NCBI RefSeq assembly: GCF_000317535.1
Contig: NC_019757.1
Span: forward strand, 2,930,501 to 2,994,500
Direction of reading: 5' to 3'
Source: Cylindrospermum stagnale PCC 7417
GTDB lineage: Bacteria; Cyanobacteriota; Cyanobacteriia; Cyanobacteriales; Nostocaceae
Length of the DNA stretch: 64,000 nucleotides
Part shown: in pieces, positions 42,901 through 52,900 of the stretch
Layout: every line of letters begins with the position of its first letter
Position numbering within the stretch: the first letter of the stretch is position 1
Translations under genes and position numbers: made by a program
The notes under the pieces: generated by a model
Told to the model about the DNA's origin: nothing
The model's database searches: none
The model's input: the letters and a program-made list of their open reading frames with translations, nothing else

Positions 42901-45900
42901 TCAGGATTTTTCGTTGAGCAAGTTTTGGGCGCAAGTTAATTGCAATTGAATAATTTCGCTCATTTGTTTACTAAAATCCTGTCTAGCTTGTAAAAAGCTA
43001 GTATGTGCTTTAGTCATTTTTGAATTGTTAGCATTCAGCTTTTGATACTGAGATGTATTTAAATCGGGCATGGTAATTGTATTACCAGGTTCCTGTGTGA
43101 GGACGAGTTGGGGAATTTGCTGTTTCGTGGCGGTTAACTCTGAAGATTGTAGTTGTTCTCTAAGTTCAAAACCGTTATCCATGATAGTTTTCATTTCGAC
43201 TTTTTCTGGCTGGGGATTGGATGGCGGTATGGGGCGAGAATTAATTGCACTAAGGGAAATTTCGCTGTTTCCCTTTAGGGAATTAATGATTTTAGATTCT
43301 CGGTATTTAGCTATGCTTTGATGCTGTTGTTGTCCACGGTCACTGAGGAAAATTTGTCGGTTATCTTCACTTAAGATAGAAGTGGTAATTGAGTTGCCGC
43401 CCAAGGTAATTTTTCTCAGTGTTAATTTAGTTTGATTGGCAGTATCAGATGCAAGAGAATACAGCGGTGATAAATCTAAAGACACTCGATGGCTGAGGAG
43501 TTTTGCTAGTGCTTTGACGAGTGATGTATGGTCATCCATACCTCGGCGATTTAGAGATACGGTGATGTGTTCTTTGTTGGCGAGAATTTTATCAATCCAT
43601 CGAGAACAAACACCACCAGCACCAGCTTCGATAAAGATTTTGGCACCATCGTCGTAGATGCGATTAACTAATTGGGGAAAATCTAGTTGTTGGCACAGTC
43701 CTTTGGCAATATTGTGAGCGATCGCATCGCTATCCAAATTAATCGGTTGATAATCAGCGGCGGAGTAAAACACTATACCGGGGATGTCTTGGGTGGGTAA
43801 GGTGTTTACCTTTTTGATTTCGCCATATTGCGATCGCATCGCCTCTGCATGAATTGCATGGTCGAAAGGCGCCGCAAACGCATTACAGCCAAGGGTTTTA
43901 ATCACTCTCTGACATGCTGCATCATCACCAGCAATTAATACTTCTTCTGGTGTATTAATCTGGGTCAAATAAACATGATTTTCTTGTTTGAGACATTCTC
44001 TCACCTGGGCAGGTGTGGCCATGAGAACATAGGTATTCCAGAAGCTCTTATCTTCTGAATCTGTGGAAGTGGGTAATCCCCAATACTCACGCACGGCGTT
44101 TTTCGGGCCAGATAACTTGTCTCCAAACAGCGGAGATGAGTTTAAAGTGTTACTTCCACCCTCAAAATCGCTCCAAACGCCTTGGGCAACCATCATGCTA
44201 GTTTCACCCAAGCTATAGCCAAAAACATACTGGGGCTTAACTTGAAACTCATCGCGGAAAATTGCTGTCATGTATCTGGCAAAGGCGATTTCACTCTCAA
44301 ACATTGCCAGGGAATCATCTAACAATCGCTTTTCGAGAGTTTCCAGTTGCCGGGTAGATAATTTCGGCAAGCTTCTGGGGTAGACTAGCTTCTCAACATC
44401 GGCAGCACGGTTGTAGAGATTGTTGCTTTTCAAATCCTCAAAGACTTTGGGGAATAAGCGGAACACGCTGCGACCGATGCCGACGTAAGAATTTACAGCC
44501 GCTGGATACACATAAGCAGTTGCTCCTTCTTTACCCAATGGTTTGGCGGTAAAGTAACTACCAAGGGGCGTTTGCCAATCTGTACCTTTCTCAAAGGCAT
44601 CATTTACGCCTTTGTGAGCAGATTCGATTTGTTTGAGGATTTCTTTTTTGTTACGTCCGGTGATGGCTAAAACATACTTTGCCTGAGAATGCTGCTGATA
44701 GGTAGCATAAGTCTGGCTAGCGCTGTTGGATAAAGAGGAACTGTTTTCAATCGTTTGTTGAAGATTGTTCAGCACCTCTAAGATATTTGTGCTGCTGTCA
44801 CCTGCCAAGGGGAAAAGATAAAAGGGCATTTGCTGCAAATACTTGCTGCTGCGTTCTTCTTGGCTGGGTTCTTCCGACAAGATTAAATGGGCATAAGTGC
44901 CATCACAACCTAGGCTATTAATTGCCGCTATTCGGCAAATACCATCTTTGACAAACCAAGGTCTTGATTCTGTAGCTACGTAGAAGGGGCTACCCTCCCA
45001 GACTTGGGGTTTTTTGACCCCTGACCAGTTGGGAGTGGCGGGAATGTATCTGTAATGGAGACAGAGAGCCGTTTTGATTAAACTAGCAATTCCTGAAGCA
45101 ACGTAAGTATGGCCAATATTCGCTTTGACGCTGCCAATTGCACAATGTAAACCGTCACCGACGGGGGGATAAGCTTGGAGTAAGCCGGTGATTTCGGCTT
45201 CGTCTTCTTGGGGAATTCCACTACCGCAAACCTCCACATAGTTTACATCTGCGGGTTGAATGCCTGCCATCTCGAAAGCTTGATTGCAGACTTGGCTAAT
45301 AGTTGCTGCATCGGCAGCTACAGAATGAGCTTGACCAATGTTAACGGCATCAATAATTGCATAGATGCGATCGCTATTTTCTAAAGCAGTTTCGTGACGC
45401 TTGAGAACAACAGCACCGGCACCTTCGCCAACGATCCAGCCGTTGGCTTTTTGGTCATAGCTTAAGGTATTAATACCAGTGTTAATGGTTCCCGATTGGT
45501 TTCGCAGCAAAACATTTTCTACACCACCAGCCAAATCGACGGCACCAACGACAACTGCATCTACTTCCCCAGTCGTCAGTAACATTTGTGCCAATTCTAG
45601 AGCCTTGAAGGCGGCAGTTTCGACGGCGCTGATGGTGAAGGCAGGGCCAGTGAAATTCCACAAGGACGAAATTCGACTTGCCATAATGTTGGCGACATAG
45701 CTGAGATATTCACCGGGTTCTACTTGCCCGTGAAGACTGTCTTTAACTATGGTTTCCAGTTGAGCAATTTTATCTGCTGGTAAGGCAATTGACCCAGACT
45801 TCAAACCGTCTTTAATCTGCCAAGATAAATTCCAGCGTTGCTGTAACTGGTGAACAGAAAATTCGGTTTCAGCGGCGATAATTACCGCTACGTTAGCCCC

Positions 45901-46248
45901 TTCAGAGATTTTGGCATCTTTCAAAGCGCGATCGGCAACCTTCAGCAGTAGCAACTGTTGGGGATTCAGCTTTTCAATTTCATTTGGGGGGATTTTGTAA
46001 GCTAAGGTATCGATTTCAAAATCGGTAACATAAGCCCCCAAAGGTGCTTTTCCTTCTGGCAAACCGTACTCTTTGAGTAGGTTTTCTTGCTCATCTATGC
46101 CATGCCACCTTTTTGGGGGTAGAGGAATAAAATGCTGTTTACCGTCGTAAATACTGCGTTCAAAGGCATCTAAACCGTTACAATCACCAAAAAACGCATC
46201 CATCCCAACAATTGCCAGTTTCCCGCTGTTTTCTTGTTCAAGACTCAT
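42901..46248 (-). CDS. HGL synthase: KS-like (inactive) plus acyltransferase protein
   Basis: A 1,115-residue protein. Residues about 8-465 are a ketosynthase fold, but the nucleophile region reads TISAVETAAFKALE with Glu210 where an active KS has Cys. It is thus a chain-length-factor or PfaB-type KS0. Residues about 590-900 form an acyltransferase with Ser679 in VFGYSLGETSM. The C-terminal 200 residues are a linker and helical region. Its start overlaps the upstream KS stop (TAATG), indicating coupled translation. The arrangement resembles PfaB/PfaC-like units of PUFA synthases. Confidence 0.88.
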   Translation of the reverse strand: MSLEQENSGKLAIVGMDAFFGDCNGLDAFERSIYDGKQHFIPLPPKRWHGIDEQENLLKEYGLPEGKAPLGAYVTDFEIDTLAYKIPPNEIEKLNPQQLLLLKVADRALKDAKISEGANVAVIIAAETEFSVHQLQQRWNLSWQIKDGLKSGSIALPADKIAQLETIVKDSLHGQVEPGEYLSYVANIMASRISSLWNFTGPAFTISAVETAAFKALELAQMLLTTGEVDAVVVGAVDLAGGVENVLLRNQSGTINTGINTLSYDQKANGWIVGEGAGAVVLKRHETALENSDRIYAIIDAVNIGQAHSVAADAATISQVCNQAFEMAGIQPADVNYVEVCGSGIPQEDEAEITGLLQAYPPVGDGLHCAIGSVKANIGHTYVASGIASLIKTALCLHYRYIPATPNWSGVKKPQVWEGSPFYVATESRPWFVKDGICRIAAINSLGCDGTYAHLILSEEPSQEERSSKYLQQMPFYLFPLAGDSSTNILEVLNNLQQTIENSSSLSNSASQTYATYQQHSQAKYVLAITGRNKKEILKQIESAHKGVNDAFEKGTDWQTPLGSYFTAKPLGKEGATAYVYPAAVNSYVGIGRSVFRLFPKVFEDLKSNNLYNRAADVEKLVYPRSLPKLSTRQLETLEKRLLDDSLAMFESEIAFARYMTAIFRDEFQVKPQYVFGYSLGETSMMVAQGVWSDFEGGSNTLNSSPLFGDKLSGPKNAVREYWGLPTSTDSEDKSFWNTYVLMATPAQVRECLKQENHVYLTQINTPEEVLIAGDDAACQRVIKTLGCNAFAAPFDHAIHAEAMRSQYGEIKKVNTLPTQDIPGIVFYSAADYQPINLDSDAIAHNIAKGLCQQLDFPQLVNRIYDDGAKIFIEAGAGGVCSRWIDKILANKEHITVSLNRRGMDDHTSLVKALAKLLSHRVSLDLSPLYSLASDTANQTKLTLRKITLGGNSITTSILSEDNRQIFLSDRGQQQHQSIAKYRESKIINSLKGNSEISLSAINSRPIPPSNPQPEKVEMKTIMDNGFELREQLQSSELTATKQQIPQLVLTQEPGNTITMPDLNTSQYQKLNANNSKMTKAHTSFLQARQDFSKQMSEIIQLQLTCAQNLLNEKS

Positions 46249-47660
46249 TAGACTACTTCCCCTTGTTCAAGAATTAGATGAGAGTTCGTTCCACCAAAAC
46301 CAAAAGCACTTAAAGCCGCGTGTTTAGTTGCCCCTTTGCTGGGCCATTGCGTGGTAGTTCTCACAATGTTTTGGGCGGAAATCACACTATTCTCAGAACC
46401 GAGAGGTTCAGCAATATTAATAGTTGCGGGAATCACGCCATGAGACATACTCAAAACCGTCTTCGTCAAGCTCACCATACCGGCAGCAACGAGCAAGTGA
46501 CCGACATTACTTTTGACAGAACCGACCAAAGGCGCTGCTTGGTGTTTGCCAAAAAAGCTATCGATGGAGTTTAATTCGGTGGTATCTCCGAGAGAAGTGC
46601 CTGTTGCGTGACACTCCATGTAGTCAATTGCTTGGGGGCTAAGTTTGGCTTCAGTGTAAGCTCGCTCGAAGGCTAGAGTTTGTCCTTTGGAATTGGGGCT
46701 GAGTAGGTGTTTGCCTTTGCCATCATTAGAGAGTCCATTGCCGCAAATAGTGGCAAGAATGCGATCGCCATCTCTCACAGCATCACTATAGCGCTTCAGC
46801 ATTACCATCCCAATGCCTTCGGATGTAATTAGTCCTTTAGATGACTTATCCAATGGGTGACTAATACCATTTTCGGGATATCCTTGAATCCCCGAAAAGA
46901 ACATCCGGATAAACAGCGGATCTGTACAACTGATGGCACCAGCTAACATCACATCAGCTTTTCGTGACCATAGATAATGAGATGCCATCTTAATCGCATA
47001 AAACGATGACGAACAGGCAGCATCTAAACAGAAATGAATCCCAGACAGAGAAAACGCTTGAGCAACAATGGCTGCTGGCAAGCCGGAAATCATGGCATTA
47101 GATGGAGCGACTGGGGAGGCAGTTGCTGAAGTTGCCAAATGAAAATCTTGGTCTTGTAAAAGTTCGCTAATTGCCGGCTCAATTGTTTGCTGATAAATTG
47201 GTGCAAACAATTGATTAGAAGATTTGGTGGGTAAGGCTAGAGTCCCTAAAATTACGCCGCATTTTGAAAGTACAGTTTGATTTCCTAAATAACCACTTTG
47301 CTTAATTGCTTGTTTGGCAGCATAAAGTGACCATTTAAAGGTGTTGTCCAAGCTTTGTACAAATGCTGTAGGCAAGTTGTATTCGCTGGCATCAAACTTA
47401 AAGTTCCGGATGAAACCTCCTTTTTGAAAATAGATTTTTTCTGGTTGACCTTTGTTAGGTTCGTAAAAGACTGCGGGATCTACTCCCATTTCTGTGTCTG
47501 TTACGGATGATGTCGAATCTTTTTCTTCGGTTAGATTCTGCCAAAATTCTTCTGGGTTGTTAGCATCTGGAAAGAGGCAAGATAACCCGATGATGGCGAT
47601 TTTTTCCACTGTTGAAATCCTCGTTGGGGCGAACTTTTTAGGATTTACGCAGTTCCCCAA
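46248..47660 (-). CDS. HGL synthase: stand-alone beta-ketoacyl synthase
   Basis: A 470-residue KS with a full catalytic set: Cys216 in CLDAACSSSFYAIK, His in MECHATGTSLGD, and His in SVKSNVGHLLVAAG, plus the final FGFGGTNSHLILEQG. There is no AT or ACP, so it works in trans, presumably as partner of the KS0-AT protein encoded next with 1-bp overlap. Together they would form a KS-CLF-like pair as in PfaC. The first codons are MGNCVNPKKF. Confidence 0.9.
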   Translation of the reverse strand: MGNCVNPKKFAPTRISTVEKIAIIGLSCLFPDANNPEEFWQNLTEEKDSTSSVTDTEMGVDPAVFYEPNKGQPEKIYFQKGGFIRNFKFDASEYNLPTAFVQSLDNTFKWSLYAAKQAIKQSGYLGNQTVLSKCGVILGTLALPTKSSNQLFAPIYQQTIEPAISELLQDQDFHLATSATASPVAPSNAMISGLPAAIVAQAFSLSGIHFCLDAACSSSFYAIKMASHYLWSRKADVMLAGAISCTDPLFIRMFFSGIQGYPENGISHPLDKSSKGLITSEGIGMVMLKRYSDAVRDGDRILATICGNGLSNDGKGKHLLSPNSKGQTLAFERAYTEAKLSPQAIDYMECHATGTSLGDTTELNSIDSFFGKHQAAPLVGSVKSNVGHLLVAAGMVSLTKTVLSMSHGVIPATINIAEPLGSENSVISAQNIVRTTTQWPSKGATKHAALSAFGFGGTNSHLILEQGEVV

Positions 47661-47994
47661 AATGGCAAGGATTTAACGATTTACGCTAATTGCTTTTACA
47701 GGAATATTTTGGTAGATGCAATGATCTAAGGTATTCGGGAAAAATATCTTGATTTTCTCTGCTGTTAGTTTAATTTTGTCAGGAAGATTAACGAACCGCA
47801 GAGACGCAGAGGACGCAGAGGAGGAGGGGGAATGGAGTTAATACGGTTCGGTTGACTTTTGAATCTCTCGAATATCCCCCCACCTCCTCCCTTAAAAAAG
47901 GGGGCTTTTAACTCTCTTTTACCACCTTAAAAAGGGGGTCGTCGCAGGCGGGGGGATCTTGTCTGAATTGTATTGGGAATGGAGTGAGTAAGGG
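47661..47994. other. Intergenic region with G/C-run palindromes
   Basis: Contains a GCAGAGACGCAGAGGACGCAGAGG repeat tract and CCCCCC...TTAAAAAAGGGGG-type arms (47,876-47,960), like the interior of the family A MITEs but without their ends. No gene seen. Confidence 0.5.
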
Positions 47995-49728
47995 TTATTT
48001 TTGCTTGAGTAGTTTCATTGGCCAAATAACTGCTTTTGCTCCTAATATCTGGGAGTATATCTCACCTGTTCGGCTGTGGAGTATGAAGTTGGCATTGACT
48101 CCAGTATCTGTTTTGCTGATGATTTCACAGGAGACATAAAAGGCTTCGTTGCATGGTGTAAGTGCAAATTGTTCGGAGTGTGTTAACTGTCCTGGTAAAC
48201 AAACTTCTTGATGAAAATGGCTTAACCAAAGCCATAAGGATTGGGTGCTGATGTCATTTGTATAAGGATTGTGCCATTTGACAGGAAACTGTCCTTGTTG
48301 TTGGGGGCTGATTTCTTCCCAGAAGCATTCGGCTGTGAGTTTTGTGGGACTGACATTTAATACTCTGGTGATTTTCTGAAAGGCTGGGCCATGAAATAAT
48401 GAGGAATCTCCATTTTGATAAAAGTCTTTGCCTGTGGTGGTGATGATATTATCTTCTGTGAGATCCAGTGATTGATAAATGGGAATTGCTGGGATTTTTC
48501 TTACCAGTTTGATGAAGGATGAGAAATGATACAGTGTTTTGCCTTTGGCATTGATGCTGAAGATTTTTGTTTGGAATTCGATGGTGTCGCCATCGATTTT
48601 AGTAACTTCTTGGACATCTATAGTATATTCAGTGTCAAGATTTTCATTGAAGGTAATGCCCTTTAAAACTTTGAAATCTTGACAACGTAAATATCGATAA
48701 CCTGGATAAAGTTCTTCACAGGCGTTGATCATCCATGACATGGCGCAGGTTGCTGGTAATACTGGTGAACCAGCAATTGTATGATCGTGCAAAAAGGGAT
48801 TTTCTGCTAATATCATCCGTCGGCGGATTCGATAGCTTCGCAGTACCGGATCTAGGGGTGCAGGTGGTAGGGTAATTGGATGACCAATGACTACTTGTGC
48901 TGTGTCATGATAGGCGGGATGCAGTTCATTAACTAACATTTGGGCGCCAACTTCCACAGGAATAATTTCAATTCCCCGTTCGGCAAAGGCTTTTTTGAGT
49001 TCTGGTGTTACCATGCCACTATCCCAACCGCCCCAATTAATTGCGACTACATGGGACTGGGGATGGTATTGTTTCAAAAGTTGGGCTGATTTGTTGAGAA
49101 TTTCATTAGCGATCGCATAATCAGTCTGTCCGATATTCCCGTAAAACCCTGTAACTGAAGAAAATAGCACTAAATGCTGTAGTTGTTGGGGGTTTACGCA
49201 AGTCAGCAAGTTCTCTAATCCCTGAACTTTGGCGGTGTAAACTTTCTCAAAGTCCTGTTCTGTTTTCTTTTCAATTAATTTATCGGCTAAATTGCCTGCA
49301 CCATGAATAATGCCGGTAATTGCCCCCAGGCGTTCTACAGCAGTTTTTAGTTTCTCCTGCACAGCCGTTTTATCGGTGATATCGACGCTAATATATTCGG
49401 CTTTTCCACCTGCTGCTGCGATCGCTGCCAGTGTTATTTTAATTTCGCGGCTAGAAGTAATCTGATTAAATACCTTTTGCACACTCATGGGTGTGGGTTT
49501 CTCACCTTGAGAAATAAGATGCTCCATGATGCGTTTTTTTAACGCTGCATCTTCTAAACAATCACGAGCAAATTCTGGCTCTGTTTCTAATAATTCTGAA
49601 CGACCAAGAAGAATAAATTTGCTCGGTTGATGTTGTGCTAATTTAATTGTACATTGCGCTGTAATCCCTTTGGCGCCACCACTGACCACAAAAACAGATG
49701 ATGGATTATCACGGACTATTTGTGTCAT
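47995..49728 (-). CDS. HGL synthase: ketoreductase (catalytic half) plus dehydratase-like domain
   Basis: About 577 residues from the ATG at 49,728 (MTQIVRDNPS), which has AGAGGA close upstream; a TTG at 49,752 would add eight. Residues about 10-260 are the catalytic Rossmann half of a PKS ketoreductase: VFVVSGGAKGITAQCTIKLA, ITGIIHGAGNLADKLIEKK, LFSSVTGFYGNIGQTDYAIA. Residues about 310-560 resemble a hot-dog dehydratase/product-template domain with LHDHTIAGSPVLPATCAMSW (catalytic-type His). The structural half of the KR sits at the C terminus of HglE, the preceding gene. Confidence 0.85.
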   Translation of the reverse strand: MTQIVRDNPSSVFVVSGGAKGITAQCTIKLAQHQPSKFILLGRSELLETEPEFARDCLEDAALKKRIMEHLISQGEKPTPMSVQKVFNQITSSREIKITLAAIAAAGGKAEYISVDITDKTAVQEKLKTAVERLGAITGIIHGAGNLADKLIEKKTEQDFEKVYTAKVQGLENLLTCVNPQQLQHLVLFSSVTGFYGNIGQTDYAIANEILNKSAQLLKQYHPQSHVVAINWGGWDSGMVTPELKKAFAERGIEIIPVEVGAQMLVNELHPAYHDTAQVVIGHPITLPPAPLDPVLRSYRIRRRMILAENPFLHDHTIAGSPVLPATCAMSWMINACEELYPGYRYLRCQDFKVLKGITFNENLDTEYTIDVQEVTKIDGDTIEFQTKIFSINAKGKTLYHFSSFIKLVRKIPAIPIYQSLDLTEDNIITTTGKDFYQNGDSSLFHGPAFQKITRVLNVSPTKLTAECFWEEISPQQQGQFPVKWHNPYTNDISTQSLWLWLSHFHQEVCLPGQLTHSEQFALTPCNEAFYVSCEIISKTDTGVNANFILHSRTGEIYSQILGAKAVIWPMKLLKQK

Positions 49729-49828
49729 AAATCCTCTAAAATATCTGGACAAACTAGCTTTTTTATTAGTTATTGGGTAAGAGATAATTGGTATTGGGAA
49801 TTAGGGAAGAGGTGATTGATTTCTCTGA

Positions 49829-49932
49829 CCCATTACCCATTACCCATTACCCATTACCCATTACCCATTACCCATTACCCATTACCCATTACCCATTACC
49901 CATTACCCATTACCCATTACCCATTACCCATT
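49829..49932. repeat. STRR: 14 copies of CCCATTA
   Basis: Fourteen perfect 7-bp units (49,829-49,926) and a partial one. Read on the minus strand they are TAATGGG. The last codons and the stop of hglE (AAT GGG TAA) come from this array. Confidence 0.95.
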
Positions 49933-52900
49933 CTTTGCAACTAGGGTGACTCGTCCTTGAGAACTGTAGCCAACTTCAGCGATATATCTATTGGAATCGT
50001 GTAGTTCTGCAATGATATATTCGGCTGATTGGTGTGGATCTAAAGTTGGATTTAAGTCAATGGCGCGGGCGAATACTTTGGGCCATTCCCATCTCAGGCT
50101 TTTGGTTAATCCAAATAAACCGGCAGCAATTGGGCTAAAGTTTTGCTGATGTTTTAAGCCAAAGGCACCGTCGAGATGGGCAACTGTGCAAAAACAACTC
50201 CGTCCTTGATCTGCTGCTGTATTTAGAGATTGTTTGAGATGTTTGGCGATCAAAAACACGTGCTTGACGATCGCCTTTTCAACTTCTGGATAGCTCAGTT
50301 TACCTGTGTTTTCTGCCGCAAATAGAGGATGTAGATGGATGAAGGCGGCGATCGCACCGCAGTGATTAGCGATCGCTTGTAGTTGTTGTTGCAGATGTTC
50401 TTCACTCAAGTTTGCCAATGTCACACGGGTTACACCTGTGGGTAAAGGCACTTGCGAAGCAACAAGCGATAGAGGGAAACTCAAAACTACTACTTTCCAG
50501 CCTTGTTCAATCAGCGAATACGCTAGTTTGGCAGTGGTGAGGGAACCATCATCGGTGATTAAACCGATGTGTCCCTCTGGTAAACTGAATTCCAAAAAGT
50601 CTGGACGGGGTAGGGTTTTAAGCTTTGCAGGCAGTCTTGGGGTATTGGGATCTACCGCTGGTGGGGGCGATACTGCTTCAGGAGGGCGGGGAAACCCCAC
50701 GTTAGACGGAGATAACGTCGTTACCTCAGACTGAGACTTTTTTTTTTCACCTCCAACCAGCTTTTGGAGATAATCAACTATTTGCCCGATGGTGCGGAGT
50801 TCACCTAATTCTTCTAAGTTTGGTTTGGGTAAGTCGGGATATAACTCTTGCAAACCTCCCAAAATTTCTACCCGTTTGATCGAGTCAATCCCTAAGTCCG
50901 CTTCCATATCCATATCTAACTCCAGCATCTCCACTGGGTAGCCAGTCTTCTCGCTGGTAATGGCTAATAATGTTTCAGCCAAGTTAGCAAATTGATTGTT
51001 AACAGGTGCTTCTGGTTCTGGGCTAAAGGTGATAACTGGCTCAGGAATTACTGGCATCTCGATTGCCTGTTTTACTTCTTGAGGTGCAATTACTACCGTG
51101 GGATTTCCCAAAGCGTGGGATTGCAAATAGTCAACAACTTGACCGATGGTGCGTTTTTCTGCCAGTTCTTCCAAGTTTGGCTTAGGTAAGTCGGGGTATA
51201 TCTCTTGCAAACCTCCCAAGATTTCTACCCGTTTGATCGAGTCAATCCCTAAGTCCGCTTCCATATCCATATCTAATTCCAGCATCTCGACGGGGTAGCC
51301 GGTCTTTTCGCTGGTGATGGCTAACAGGTTTTTACCCAAGTCAGCAATATTAATGCCAGATGTCGCTGCGGGTTCTGGGATGGCTACCGGTTCCACAATT
51401 TTGGCAACTGCTGCCTCAATTACAGGTTCAGCGATCTTGGCAACTGCTGCCTCTATGACTGGTTCGACAATCTTGGCAACTTGTACCTCAATTACAGGTT
51501 CAGCAATTTTGGCAACTGCTGCCTCTATGACTGGTTCGACAATCTTGGCAACTGCTGCCTCAACTACAGATGAGCCACTTTTAACTAAGGGCTGCATTAC
51601 AGGTAAGGGCTGAGTTTCGACAATCTTGGCGGTGGGAGGTACTGGTGCTTCTGTTGTCAAAGGCAATAAACTTTTGCCGTTGCTGAGTTTCTCCGTTAGA
51701 GATTGAATTGTCACTTCTCCAGAAAGTAACCGAGAATATTCTTGCTGGATGAGTTGGAAGAAGTTTTTGGCATATTCCACCTGTTCCTGGAGATATTGCT
51801 CATGAATGCGGAGGGTTTCACCTTGTTGGCTATGAAACTGCATCATGCTGCGCTCTAAACTTTCCATCACCACAAGTTTAAGCTGGGCGGCTTCAGGAGA
51901 AGATTTAGCGTTGGCAAACAGGGCATTTTGCTGTTGTATCAGTTGGAAAAACGTTTTGGCGTATTCCATCTGATGGTTAAGATAAGTCCCGTGAACTTGT
52001 AAATTCTCAGTTTGATTGTGCTGAAACTCGGTTAAAAGGTTTTCTAAGCTTTCGAGAGCCAGTTGGAAATTTACAAGTTTTTCTGGTGTTGTTTGCATCT
52101 TCCCTCCGGGACGCTGCGCTAACGGTTCTGGGGTTGGTTGATGTGAAAAGGTTACAGGAGGCACTGGGGATGTCTTTTTATGTCCGTTACCATTACTTGT
52201 CGCCGTAATCTCAGAAAATTCTGGGGTGGGGCTATATATGGCAGCCGGCGATGGAACAGGAGACTCGACAAGAGGTCGGGGAGAAATAGCCCCTACTTGG
52301 TGCCCGTCTTGCAAAGCTTGAGTGAAGGCGTTTTTGGTTTTGTCAGATACGTAGTTAATGCCGTTCAAGCGCACATTTAGCGTTTTCTTTTTCTCGGTTG
52401 GGGGAAGTACTGGGGGCAGTTGGTAAGGATCGAGGTTGCCGAGAGGCATACCGATAACGCGTAACTGCACAGCTGCTTCTCGCAAAGAGCGATCGCTATT
52501 CTTTTGGGTGCTGGGGTTGAGAGATACGGTAATGTGGGGGCGATCGCCTAAAATATCTTTAACCAAGTTGGTGAGAATCCGCTTCGGACCAAATTCCACA
52601 AAGCAATGACCACCAGCTGCATAGATATTTTCAATTTCCTGCTTAAACAACACCGAGTTAGAGAGGTGAGTTTCCAGGATTTTTTGGATCGCTTGGGGTT
52701 CCTTGGGATATGGTCTACTGGTGACGTTGCTGAAAACCGGAATTTTCGGATTTTGGAAAGCCACAGACTTAGTCGCGATCGCAAATGACTTTTGAGCAAA
52801 AGCAATCAGCGATGTGTGGAAAGCTGCGGAGACCGGTAACAACACAGCGGCGCTACCTTGGTCATGCAACGCTTGGCGGATTCTGGCGATTTCCGCCGTT

